Below, piece by piece: positions 17,670-26,513 of a DNA stretch of 64,000 bases. Source of the stretch: Skermanella mucosa (lineage in GTDB: Bacteria > Pseudomonadota > Alphaproteobacteria > Azospirillales > Azospirillaceae); the NCBI RefSeq assembly GCF_016765655.2, contig NZ_CP086107.1, positions 496,001 through 560,000 of the forward strand. The letters are read 5' to 3'. The notes beneath the pieces were generated by a model that worked only from the letters and a program-made list of their open reading frames with translations, was not told the DNA's origin and searched no databases. A program made the position numbers and the translations under genes. Each line of letters starts with the position of its first letter. Position 1 is the first letter of the stretch.

Positions 17670-18882
17670 TCAGGAAGGGAGCCGGCTCGCGGCCAATCCC
17701 GCCAGCGTGCGCTTGGTCCGCGCGATCGCCCGGTCGGTGTCCGCCAGCAGCGCATCCAGATCGACCGGCGTGGCAGACTGATGACGGTGGGGCCGGGCGG
17801 AGATTTCCAGCACCTGCCGCACCGGCTCCTCCAGGTCCCGATCGGATTCCGGCTCGTCCCGGAGCGGCGGCCGGCCGATCATGCCGGCCTGCGGGCGGCG
17901 AGGCCCGGCAGTGGCCAAGCGGAGCGGGACCAGGTCGGGCAGGCCGTACAAGCGATGGGTCCGCCGGCCGGTCAGCTCGACCGCGACGCCGAGGCCGACC
18001 AGCTCGTTCAGCGCCGTCGTCGCGGCCGGGATGCTGCGGCGGAGCACCCGCGCCAGCTGGGCCGGTCCAAGGGTCGGCGCGGATGCCGGCAGGGTGACGG
18101 TGCGGGGCAGGGGAGAGTCGGAACGGACGGCCCGGCGCCGGCCCTGTCCGGCCGGCCCGCTGCTCCAAGGCGTCAAGGGCGTTCAGCCACGCTCTCTCCA
18201 TCGTCCACAGCAGACGGACACCCTCGTCCGCCTGTTCCGCCAAGGTGTCGAGGATCACAACGAGCCGCCGACCGGCGATGGCTCGGCCGTCGCCCAGCGG
18301 GGCATCGCCGGTCAGGTTGGGACACAGGGACCGCATCAGCCCGCGCTCGACCAGCAGCCGGGGGATCGCCGCCCGGATCGCGCCGCGGTCGTCGGATCGC
18401 TCCAGCCAAGTCATCAGGCGGGCGGCGGCCGTCGACAGCACCGGACTGTCGGCCGGACCGGAACGCAGGTGCGCCAGCGCCGTCCCGACCGCCGCCTCCA
18501 GTTCGGTCCGCTCGCTGTCGGGATCCTCGGCCGGTGGCTCGGCGGGGTCCGCCGCCACGGCCATCAGGCGGTCATGCCGGCAGGCCAGCAGGTATCCCGC
18601 CATCTCGATCGAGCGGTCGACCAGCGACTAGCGGCGATCCACGGTCAGCCGCAGGCCCTCAATCATGGCGCCCAGGCGGCGCGGGTCGACGCTGTGTCCA
18701 TCGGTCTCCGCATGCCGGCACGCCGGGCGGGTTCGATGCCGCCATGCCGGCGCCAGCGGGTGGCCGGTGACGGCGCTTTCGAGCCGGCCAAGCGCGGCTG
18801 CGGTGCGCTCCAGGGCCAGCAAGCCTGCGCGGTCGCCGTTGTGTAGTGGCGGAACGTTGTTACTGGCCGTCGCCGTGATCAT
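17670..18882 (-). pseudogene. Decayed DUF1612 (RHE_PE00001-like) plasmid protein
   Basis: Three consecutive frames together resemble the intact gene at 20116-21309: an N-terminal piece (LLALERTAAALGRLESAVTG...CRHAETDGHSVDPRRLGAMIEGL), a middle piece (VLSTAAARLMTWLERSDDRGAIRAAIPRLLVERGL) and a C-terminal HTH piece (LGPAQLARVLRRSIPAATTALNELVGLGVAVEL...DALLADTDRAIARTKRTLAGL). At least two frameshifts (near 18610 and 18170) separate them. Not functional as one protein. Confidence 0.75.
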
Positions 18883-18922
18883 TGGACCCAGCACCTGCTC
18901 GCCCAAGCCTCGTAGGCGCGCG

Positions 18923-19926
18923 TCACAATGTCTTCGGCTGCAGGCGCCCGCCCTGGTCATCGTAGGTCGTGATCATCACCGCACTGGATGAGGCGCCCGG
19001 CAAAGCGCAGCCCGGAGGCATGTCGGTCAGCCATGTCCAGGCGGGCTGCCTAAGTTCGTCCCGCACCAGACCCGGTAGGCTGTCGAAATGGCTCTCGATC
19101 TCGCCGGACCGGGCGGGTTCCTGGATCGGGAACCGTGTTTCCGAAAAGATCAGGCTGTCACCGTCGAAGTTGACGAGGCTGGGCATCGGCTGGCCCGGAA
19201 CGCCGCGCAGCGACCTTTCCAGCACGCCTGGGTGAACAGCGGCGCCATCTCGCCGAGAAAGGCGTCCGCCACCGGACACCGATCGATGGCGCCGATCGGG
19301 ACGCCCTGCTGCCTGGCCCGCCGCTTGACGCTGCGGGCGAAGCTTTTCCGGGCCTGGGTGAACCCGTCGAGCAGGGCACCGCTGTCCTCGAACGTCAGCG
19401 GCATGCCGCCGCCGGCCATGGGCACCTCGGTGCCGCGCGGCAACATTCGGGCGGCGGTGCGGTCCCATTGGGCGAGGCTCCGGGAAGCCGGCCGGTTCTT
19501 GACCTGGATCGGATCGCCGCCGCGGATCATGTCCCGGGCCACGAAGTGGCGGCCCGGCGTGGTGCCGACGACCTCGTGTATGCGCATGACCGAACGGCGC
19601 AGGGCCTCCAGATAGCGCCTGACCGGCGCCGGCTCCTTCCAGCCGGCGCGCTTGAGATAGTCGTCGACGACGTTCCGGCCGTCAGGTTCGAAGTCGCAGG
19701 TCACGAAGTCCTCGAAGGCGCAGCCGATCAGCTGGGTGTAACCGCCCGGTCCGAGCAGATCCGGCAGTTCGTCTGGCTTGAGGTCGAAGTGCCTGAAAGC
19801 CGGCTCGAGGTGGTCGGCAATGATGGCGTCGAGACGGCCGCGCCGTTCCCCCCTTCCGCCTACCTCATGATCGCGGCGATTGCCTTGTCGTGAGCGGAAA
19901 CCCGCATGCCTCGCCCTCCCGGTCAC
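18923..19926 (-). pseudogene. Conserved hypothetical protein, frameshifted near its C-terminus
   Basis: The upstream frame (to about 19170) reads FRHFDLKPDELPDLLG, FEDFVTCDFEPDGRNVVDDYLKR, RRSVMRIHEVVGTTPGRHF, RDMIRGGDPIQVKNRPASRSL and QWDRTAARMLPRG. It continues in another frame with LVNFDGDSLIFSETRFPI...FDSLPGLVRDELRQPAWTWL. The mix suggests a conserved gene broken by one frameshift, or a sequencing error. The family function is unknown to me. Upstream of about 19880 the start is uncertain. Confidence 0.6.
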
Positions 19927-20115
19927 TCATGGGGAGAAACGGTAGCGGGTCAGAAACCGCCCGGCAAAGGCGTAGAAAGGATCAGAGGGGCAGGATATCC
20001 TTATCACGGGAGACGAGGGGCGCGGCTCTCATCCAGCTCGCCTGGTCGGGGTCAGCTCGCCAAAGCGGACGGCGTGACCGCGTGAAAATCAGCCAACCCT
20101 TCGGTCGTGGAACAA

Positions 20116-21309
20116 TCAGGATCCGGCGGTTCCCGGCTCTTCTGTTCCGGCATCGGTTGGAAAGGGTCTGTCGCCGCGGGCGATCCGGCCGAGCAGACGA
20201 CGCACCCTGCGGGTCCGCTCGTCGGCTGCGGCGATCAGCCGGTCGAGCGCGTCGAAGTCGAAACTCACTGCCGCGAGGCGCGCCGGCTCGACCGGATCGG
20301 TGTCCGGCGTCCTGTCCTCCGCCTGCTGTTCGTCCGCCAGTTCGGCGAAGGGGGCGGTCAGGTCGCGTTTCGGCCGCCCGCGCGGTCCGCCCCTGGCCCG
20401 GCGTCGGACGGCGGTGGTCTCGGCCCGGATCGGCAGCAGGCGCTTGAGGCCGTAGAGCCGCCGGGCGCCTCGGCCGGTCCGGCCGGTGACCTCGGCGGCG
20501 ACCTCGAACCGGACCAGGAAGTCCAGCATCCGCGACGCCCCCTCGACCGAGCAGCCCAGCGCCTCGGCGAGGGCCGAGATGCTGAGCAGGGGCGAGGCGG
20601 CCAGCAGGTCGACCGCCGCCGGCAGCCGGCTGTTGGACCGGGCGCCGGCGCGATGGTCGACCCGGAGACGGGCCTGGCGCCACTCCCGCTCCAGCGTCAC
20701 CAGCAGGTCGCGGCCCTCCGCGGCCTCGCGCCCGACCGTCTCAAGGAAGCGCACCGTGAAGCCGTCGGGATCGTCGGGTCCGGCCCGCAGGGCATCGCCG
20801 CCGGTGACGGCGGCCAGGGTATGGATCGTGAGCCCGCGGTCGCGCAGGTAGAGCGGCACGGCGGCACGGATCGCGGGCCGGCTGCCCTGTCCCGCCAGCC
20901 AGTCGAGCATGCCGCGGGCCGCGGCGGCGAGCACCGGCCGTCCGCTTTCCCCGGCCCGCAGGCTGTCCAGGGCGATGTCGCGCAGGCGCACTTGGTCGGG
21001 ATCCGGGGCCGCCATCCAGGAGCGCAACTCGACCGCGTGGTTCAGGCCGGCGATTTCGCGGCCGCGCTCGGGAGCGGAGGTCGTATCGCCGAGCCGGAGC
21101 GGCAGTCCGTGGAGGTGGGCGGCGAGGCGGAACAGATCGACCTTGCGGCCGTCGGCCTCGGCGTGGCGGCGGGCGGCGTCGAGTTCGCTCCAGAAGGTCC
21201 AGGCCCGGCGGAGCGGGGTGCCGGCCAGGGCGGCGTCGAGGCGGCCGACGGCGACGGCGGCCTGCTCCAGCGCCGTGACGATCCCGCCGGAGACGAACAG
21301 GTCAGCCAT
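20116..21309 (-). CDS. DUF1612 / RHE_PE00001-family HTH plasmid protein
   Basis: A 397-residue intact member of a family found mainly on rhizobial and azospirilla plasmids. The N-terminal domain (FVSGGIVTALEQAAVAVGRLDAAL; WTFWSELDAARRHAEADG) is followed by a helical middle (RPVLAAAARGMLDWLAGQGSRPAIRAAVPLYL). A winged-helix/HTH region at about 240-290 (LLSISALAEALGCSVEGASRMLDFLVRFEVAAEV) precedes a Leu-rich C-terminal helix (DFDALDRLIAAADERTRRVRRLLG). It is probably a DNA-binding regulator of plasmid genes. A 23-bp near-palindrome 87 bp upstream (21396-21418) is a plausible autoregulatory operator. A decayed paralogue lies downstream. Confidence 0.85.
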   Translation of the reverse strand: MADLFVSGGIVTALEQAAVAVGRLDAALAGTPLRRAWTFWSELDAARRHAEADGRKVDLFRLAAHLHGLPLRLGDTTSAPERGREIAGLNHAVELRSWMAAPDPDQVRLRDIALDSLRAGESGRPVLAAAARGMLDWLAGQGSRPAIRAAVPLYLRDRGLTIHTLAAVTGGDALRAGPDDPDGFTVRFLETVGREAAEGRDLLVTLEREWRQARLRVDHRAGARSNSRLPAAVDLLAASPLLSISALAEALGCSVEGASRMLDFLVRFEVAAEVTGRTGRGARRLYGLKRLLPIRAETTAVRRRARGGPRGRPKRDLTAPFAELADEQQAEDRTPDTDPVEPARLAAVSFDFDALDRLIAAADERTRRVRRLLGRIARGDRPFPTDAGTEEPGTAGS

Positions 21310-21395
21310 CCGTCGTCCCGCACCGGCATGCCGTCATCCTCAGCCCTCTCATCGGTGGAATCACCGTTTCCCTACAGCAGGTTGAAGCTATCAAT

Positions 21396-21418
21396 CAACC
21401 CAAAACGGTTTTAGGTTG
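21396..21418. promoter_or_regulatory. Near-palindromic operator upstream of the DUF1612 gene
   Basis: Two arms, CAACC-C-AAAAC and GTTTT-A-GGTTG, are symmetrical except for one mismatched pair and the centre. The 23-bp site lies 87 bp before the start codon of the HTH protein, as expected for an operator. Confidence 0.5.
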
Positions 21419-21429
21419 AAACCCATATG

Positions 21430-22700
21430 ATTTTCTCGGGTCTCTGCTCCCGCATCCAAAAGCGCTCCCCGTGCCGGCCGCTGGATGTCGTTGTCGGTCA
21501 GTTCGTGAGAAAAGCGGGATTCCGGGCGGTTGGGCACCCTATCAGGCCCTGTTTTGCAGACCGGATCATGCTGAATGTTTTGAGCCGTTCATGCGAAAAG
21601 CCCGCCATCCGGACGCGGGGCATCACCGCACGCTGTTGAAAAACAAGCCTTTTCCGAAAAGGAAGCTTGAGGACGCAGCCTGTGCAGGGACCTGACTGTT
21701 GCCGGACATCCTGCCGCGTCCTGACGCCGAAACGCCCTCGCGGTTCATCTCGTCCCAATCGGCCAGTCCCCACCGGCAGCAGGGGTACACCGGCCATCAC
21801 CACCGCCGTGACGCTTAGGTATTTTACCAAACGGCCATTTGCTCATAGCTGCTAGTTTGGTAAAATGACCGAACAGAGGGCTTTTCCGGTTCGAAGGGCG
21901 TCCATCACTGTCACTGCGTGGATGTCCAGCACTTTTCACTCAATCCACCCTCAGCTTTTCACCAGAATAACTCTCCTTTTCTCATGAACCTCTCTAAGGA
22001 AAGGGACTAACCACCGCGGAATCCCTGACCAACTTTTCGCATCAACTACTCTGCGGTGACAGGGGGAATGGACGGCGATGGCATGGCGCTTTCGCCGTTG
22101 TCCGCCGTGGTGCCAGGGCAGGCGCCACCGCAATCCGCCGGAGCCGCACAGTCAGGATCGCTTCCGCATCGATCCGACGAGGGCGACCGGGTTGTGAGCA
22201 GTGGGAGGGGCAGGGTGCCGCCAGGCAAGTTTTCGGGGCTATGGCCATTCACTCCGAGCGACCACCGGGTTCGAGCCTAGGTGCGGGTGATTTGCTCCGC
22301 CGCGTCCTCGGGCGGGCAGGGGCGGGTTGTTCGACGTCATTCCGGCGCCGCGATCGTGGCTTGTGCGTGGTCCTGCTCCCGCCGTCGTCATCGGTACTGA
22401 CCCGCACGGTTGAACGCCACAGGAGATAGGCGTTCTCGCGCCGCGTCCGGCTTTCCGGCAGCAGGGCAGGGGGCACCCGGCAGTCCGGCTCGCCCGGCCG
22501 CGGCCCCCAGGCCGCCACCCAGGCGCCCTGGTCGGCAAGAACAGCCAGCCGGTCGCGCCACAGGTCATCGGGGGATACCCAGTGCGGATGGGCCTGCGTG
22601 CCCCCGGTTATCGCCAGCAGCGCTGCTGCAAGCCGCCACGCGAGCGGTGAGGTCGCTGGCCCGGTATACAGGATCGTCCATGCCTCTCGGATCGCCTCGT
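21430..22700. other. Intergenic region without a confident gene
   Basis: Several short frames exist but none shows family features or a good start. The best, a minus-strand frame around 22249-22600 (RLAVLADQGAWVAAWGPRPGEPDC), could be the tail of a lost hypothetical gene. A 12-bp inverted repeat (ATTTTACCAAAC at 21821-21832, complement at 21855-21866, 22-bp loop) is the clearest structure. Confidence 0.4.
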
Positions 22701-22704
22701 CAAT

Positions 22705-22891
22705 GTGGGTCGGCGTCCAAGCTTAGGCCATGACCGTACTACACCTACCGCATTGATTTTTCGTGGAAATTCGCTTCATGAGGTGGCCTTCTATCGGCGC
22801 CGATGGAGGGCCATCTTGGGAGCTTTTTTCCTCGGAAAATCAACACTTTGACCCGCCCTAGGTCATGGCCTAAGCTTGAACGCCGATCCAC
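22705..22891. repeat. 187-bp imperfect palindrome, MITE-like
   Basis: The outer arms 22712-22735 and 22861-22884 are inverted repeats with one mismatch in 24 bp (both contain AAGCTTAGGCCATGACC on one strand). Symmetry continues inwards, with mismatches, to the centre ATCGGCGCCGAT at 22793-22804. The whole segment could fold into one long hairpin. No coding frame is inside. A miniature inverted-repeat element or a terminator-like structure both fit. Confidence 0.65.
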
Positions 22892-22937
22892 AGATGCAGG
22901 GCGACAAGCGAGTCAAGCAGTGTGTCCCCGCTACGCA

Positions 22938-23852
22938 TTACCGCCGCTGTTTGAGCACGGCGTGCAGCAGAAAATGGCCCTGCAGCCAACCCCGCACATA
23001 ATCCGACAGTCCGAACGTGCTTTGCGACCTAGCGAGAACGGTCCGCAGGATAATCTGGTAGTCCGCCCGTTCGCGGATGAGCTGGCGCAGCAAATGCCCA
23101 GTCACGGACTGGCGGAAGCCGACAGTCCGGTGATCGTTCCAGAGATCGCGAAGGCAGCCGACCACCGCCTGCACGTGTGAGATCGGCTCTGCAGCGCGCC
23201 CGCCGATCATGTTGCTCAAGGTCCGGAATAGATAGCCGAGCGCATTACCTGCAGCCGCGTCGAGGCGCGCCGCTTGGGCCAACACCGCGCCCGACACACC
23301 CAGGTAATTGTGTCCCGCATCTACAAGGTGGGCCGACCAGCGCACGTAGTGGTCGAAGTTGATCGGCTTCCAGTCCAAGGCGACGCTGAAGACAACGTGC
23401 AGCCAAGCGCCGCCACTGCCTCCCATGACGCGGTCGACCTCGCGCGTGGGCAGGTCGTCGGTGACGAGCAGCGTCCCAGATTGTCGGGCGAGGATCAGAC
23501 CGTCGAAGATCTCGGATCGCCCGATGCGCAGGTGCTCCCGCAGGCCTTCCGGCATATCGTCGCTCGCCACCACCGGCGACACGGTCGCGTTCGCCTCCGC
23601 CCACTCGATGGCACGGTCAATCTCGTCGCGCAGGCCTGCGACCACCTCCGCCGACACCTCGTGCAGCACTATCCTGCCGTCCTCGTAGCCCGCACTCTTG
23701 TGGCCGTCTCGTGCCGAGAACTCGAACTGCTCACGACGTCCGCGGAGCCGGTCCAAGACGCTCTGCGGCAGTTGGATCGGCCCGCACGGCGTCAAGCGCC
23801 TCAAGCCGCCACGCCGTCCAGAACGCCAGGAGGTCGGTAACCGGCCGTTCAA
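22938..23852 (-). pseudogene. C-terminal PIN-type part of a TPR-GreAB-C-PIN protein, cut off by IS66
   Basis: This carries the C-terminal region of the gene whose 5' part is at 26540-29657. Readable segments are CGPIQLPQSVLDRL, FDGLILARQSGTLLVTDDLPTREV (a PIN-like strand with paired Asp), HVVFSVALDW, HYVRWSAHLVDAGHNYLGVSG and a helical tail ending FLLHAVLKQRR. The frame shifts near 23770: immediately upstream, a different frame reads DLLAFWTAWRLEALDAVRA, the expected preceding sequence. IS66 insertion plus the frameshift detach this part from the nuclease/TPR part. Confidence 0.75.
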
Positions 23853-24070
23853 GGCCCAGGGACTGGTTTTTTGTAGAGGGGTATGAGGTCGCGCAGGCTC
23901 TCGATGCCGAAGGCAGTGAACGCCAGGACTTCCTCGCCTCCGACGCCGTAGATCCAGAGGACGCCGTCCTCGGGTTCCATGTCGAGACTGACCTCGTGCA
24001 GCAGATCCTCGTCCTCGCCGAGCATGTCGGCGACGCGAGCGATGGTGAAGACGGAGCCGATCGCGGCCAT
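23849..24070 (-). CDS. Small IS66-associated accessory protein
   Basis: A 73-residue acidic protein (MAAIGSVFTIARVADMLGEDEDLLHEVSLDM...VLWIYGVGGEEVLAFTAFGIESLRDLI). It directly follows tnpC with a 1-bp gap. Similar small acidic ORFs sit at the 3' end of other IS66 elements; their role is not known. The last residues (KKPVPGP) lie at the element border. Confidence 0.65.
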   Translation of the reverse strand: MAAIGSVFTIARVADMLGEDEDLLHEVSLDMEPEDGVLWIYGVGGEEVLAFTAFGIESLRDLIPLYKKPVPGP

Positions 24071-24071
24071 T

Positions 24072-25697
24072 TCAGGCGGCTTGTGCCCGGAGCGCCTCGC
24101 TGGAGGCCCAGTTCCAGGGCAGGAGTTCGTGCAGGCGGCTGACCAGCTGGTCGCCGATGCGGTCGAGTACGGCCGCGAGATAGGCCTCGGGATCGAGACC
24201 CGAGAGCTTGGCCGTCTCGATGATCGTCATCGCGTCCGCGATCACCGCGCCGCCGGCGTCCGAGCCGGCGAAGAGATAGTTCTTCCTGCCCACCGAGATC
24301 GGCCGGATCGCCCGCTCGGCCGGATTGTTGTCGATCGCCACGCGCCCATCCTCGAGGAACAGGGAGAAGGCCTCGACGCGCTTGAGGAAGTAGCGCATTG
24401 CGGTTGGCAGGTCGCCCTTGCCGGGAATGCGCCGGAGCCGGTCCTCGCACCAGGCCAGGAAGGCTTCGACCGGACCCCGGCTTCGCTCCTGCCGAATGCG
24501 GCGGCGCTCCTCCGCCGGTCGCCCGGTGATCTCGCGCTCGATGTCGTACAGGACGCCGATCCGCTCCAGCGCCTCAAGGGCGATTGGGGAGCCGGTGGAC
24601 TTCCAGACGTCGTGGAAGGCGCGGCGCAGATGAGCCCAGCACGCCGCCTCGCGGATCCGCCGATGACCCTCGGCGCCCGGCTGGTAGAGCTTCCTGAAGC
24701 CGCCGTAGGCGTCGGCCTGCAACACGCCCTCGAAGCCCGCGAGATGGGCCTGCGGGTGCTCGCCCTTGCGGTCGGGCGAGAAGAAGTAGGTCACGGCGGG
24801 CGGATCGCTTCCGCCCCAGGGCCGGTCGTCGCGGAGATAAACCCAGATCCGTCCTTCCTTGACCCCGCGGGTTTTGCCCTCGGCGGCGCGGCGTCCGGGA
24901 TCGAGGACGCGGATTGGGGTATCGTCCGCGTGCAGCCGGTCCGACCGCATGACCTCGGCGCGGATCAGCTCGGTCAGGGGGCGCAGCGCCGCGACCGCCT
25001 GGCCGCACCAGTCGATCAGGGTGGACCGGGGAATGTCGGCCCCCATCCGGGCGAAGATCTCGCCCTGGCGGTACAGGGGCAGGTGATCGTCGAACTTCGA
25101 GACCAGGACATGGGCCAGCAGGGCCGGACCCGCCATTCCCCGCCGGATCGGCCGGGACGGCGCCGGCTCCTGGACGATCCTCTCGCACAGCCGGCAGGAC
25201 TTCTTCAGCCTGCTGGTCTCGATCACCTTGAGCTTGGCCGCGACGAACTCGAGGACCTCGGACAAGTCCTCGCCGAGCAGACGAAGCGGGCCGCGGCAGT
25301 CGGGGCAGTGGTCGCCGGGATCGAGCACGATCCGCTCGCGCGGCGCGTCGTCGCGAAGGCGCGGTTTACCCCGCCGGCGCGGTTCGGTCCTCGGCAATGC
25401 CGGCTCCTCCCCGGCGTCATCGGCATCGGAACGTTCGGCCGAAGCGTCGTTGGCGGCCATCGCCACCTCGACGTCCTCGAGCGTCAGCTGGAGTTGCTCG
25501 AGTTCACGGCCGATCCGCTCCGAACTCGGTCCGAACCGCTGCCGCCGCAGCTTGGCGATCTGGATCCGGAGCGCCTGGACCAGGGCCTCGAAGGCCAGCG
25601 CCGAGGCCCTGGCGCGGGCCATCTCCTCACGCTGGGCAAGGATGATCGCCTTCAGGGCGGCTGGGTCGTCGGGCAGGGCATCGGGCAACGGCGGCAT
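24072..25697 (-). CDS. tnpC: IS66-family transposase TnpC
   Basis: A 541-residue transposase. The N-terminus has a leucine-zipper-like coil (AIILAQREEMARARASALAFEALVQAL split over two heptads) and the conserved RRQRFGPSSER. A zinc-ribbon CPDC...CRLC pair comes next. The DDE domain has DETPI replaced by DDTPIRVLDP (first Asp), GVLQADAYGGFRKLY (second Asp) and the late Glu in NNPAERAIRPISVGRKNYLF. The signatures are complete, so it is probably active. Confidence 0.93.
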   Translation of the reverse strand: MPPLPDALPDDPAALKAIILAQREEMARARASALAFEALVQALRIQIAKLRRQRFGPSSERIGRELEQLQLTLEDVEVAMAANDASAERSDADDAGEEPALPRTEPRRRGKPRLRDDAPRERIVLDPGDHCPDCRGPLRLLGEDLSEVLEFVAAKLKVIETSRLKKSCRLCERIVQEPAPSRPIRRGMAGPALLAHVLVSKFDDHLPLYRQGEIFARMGADIPRSTLIDWCGQAVAALRPLTELIRAEVMRSDRLHADDTPIRVLDPGRRAAEGKTRGVKEGRIWVYLRDDRPWGGSDPPAVTYFFSPDRKGEHPQAHLAGFEGVLQADAYGGFRKLYQPGAEGHRRIREAACWAHLRRAFHDVWKSTGSPIALEALERIGVLYDIEREITGRPAEERRRIRQERSRGPVEAFLAWCEDRLRRIPGKGDLPTAMRYFLKRVEAFSLFLEDGRVAIDNNPAERAIRPISVGRKNYLFAGSDAGGAVIADAMTIIETAKLSGLDPEAYLAAVLDRIGDQLVSRLHELLPWNWASSEALRAQAA

Positions 25698-25759
25698 GGA
25701 ACAAGTCTAACAAAAATCCGCCCCTGGTGACAGTATTCATCAGTCATGAACAGGGAAAA

Positions 25760-26107
25760 TCATCCCACCCGCATCGGTCCGGCAGTCCAGGCGGGACGCC
25801 TCCAGTCGATTCCCTCCCACAGCATTGCCAGTTGTGCCGCCGTCAGCCGTACCGATCCGTCCGAAGGTGCCGGCCAGGGGAAGCGGCCCTGCTCGAGAAC
25901 CTTGTAATACAGACAAAACCCCTGGCCGTCCCAGTGGAGCAGCTTGATTCTGTCGCCCCGACGCCCCCGGAAGGCGAAGACGGCACCCGAGCCGGGGGCC
26001 TGCCGGAGGTGCTCCTGCGCGACCGCCGCCAGCCCGGTGATTCCCTTGCGCAGGTCCGTGACCCCGCAGGCGAGATAGACCCGAACGCCGGTGCCCAGGC
26101 CGATCAT
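25760..26107 (-). CDS. tnpB: IS66 protein TnpB
   Basis: A 115-residue protein (IGLGTGVRVYLACGVTDLRKGITGLA...FAFRGRRGDRIKLLHWDGQGFCLYYKVLEQGRF). It matches the compact IS66 Orf2 family, which is required for transposition but has no known enzymatic activity. Its ATG overlaps the tnpA stop by 4 bp, implying translational coupling. Confidence 0.92.
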   Translation of the reverse strand: MIGLGTGVRVYLACGVTDLRKGITGLAAVAQEHLRQAPGSGAVFAFRGRRGDRIKLLHWDGQGFCLYYKVLEQGRFPWPAPSDGSVRLTAAQLAMLWEGIDWRRPAWTAGPMRVG

Positions 26108-26478
26108 GCCGCCTCCGCGACCCGGATCAGCCGCATCAGAACGCGATCCGGAAGGTCGGCGGCAAAGCGCAGGGTGCGGCCACTGCGCAGCCCGATCTCG
26201 ACAGGGTGGCTTGGCGCATCCCCGCCACATCCGGCGCCCAGGCCCGGCTCCTCCTCCGTCACCTCGACCGGGAGGAATACGGCCTTGCCCGTTGGATGGA
26301 CGGCCTTGCGCTTCAACTCGCAGCGCCACTGATAGATGTTCTGCCGGGAGATGTCATGCCGGCGCGCCACCTCCGAGACGCTCGACCCGGGAGCGGCAGC
26401 CTCGGCGACAATCCGCATCTTCTCGTCCAAAGACCAGCGACGCCGGCGCTCACTTCCATTCAGAACCTCCACCCGCAT
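26104..26478 (-). CDS. tnpA: IS66 protein TnpA (HTH)
   Basis: A 124-residue protein with an N-terminal helix-turn-helix: RRRWSLDEKMRIVAEA, then VSEVARRHDISRQNIYQWR. It is the first gene of the IS66 operon and presumably binds the element ends. The C-terminal half is a small beta-rich domain with FLPVEVTEE and LRSGRTLRF. Confidence 0.92.
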   Translation of the reverse strand: MRVEVLNGSERRRRWSLDEKMRIVAEAAAPGSSVSEVARRHDISRQNIYQWRCELKRKAVHPTGKAVFLPVEVTEEEPGLGAGCGGDAPSHPVEIGLRSGRTLRFAADLPDRVLMRLIRVAEAA

Positions 26479-26513
26479 ATCTCACCTCGCTGTTGACGTC
26501 CATAACGACGTCG

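Noticed and set aside
22249-22518. Possible small minus-strand gene
   Set aside because: Natural-looking residues in part, but no convincing start codon, ribosome site or family.
23979-25730. Plus-strand frame of 583 residues
   Set aside because: Antisense of IS66 TnpC.
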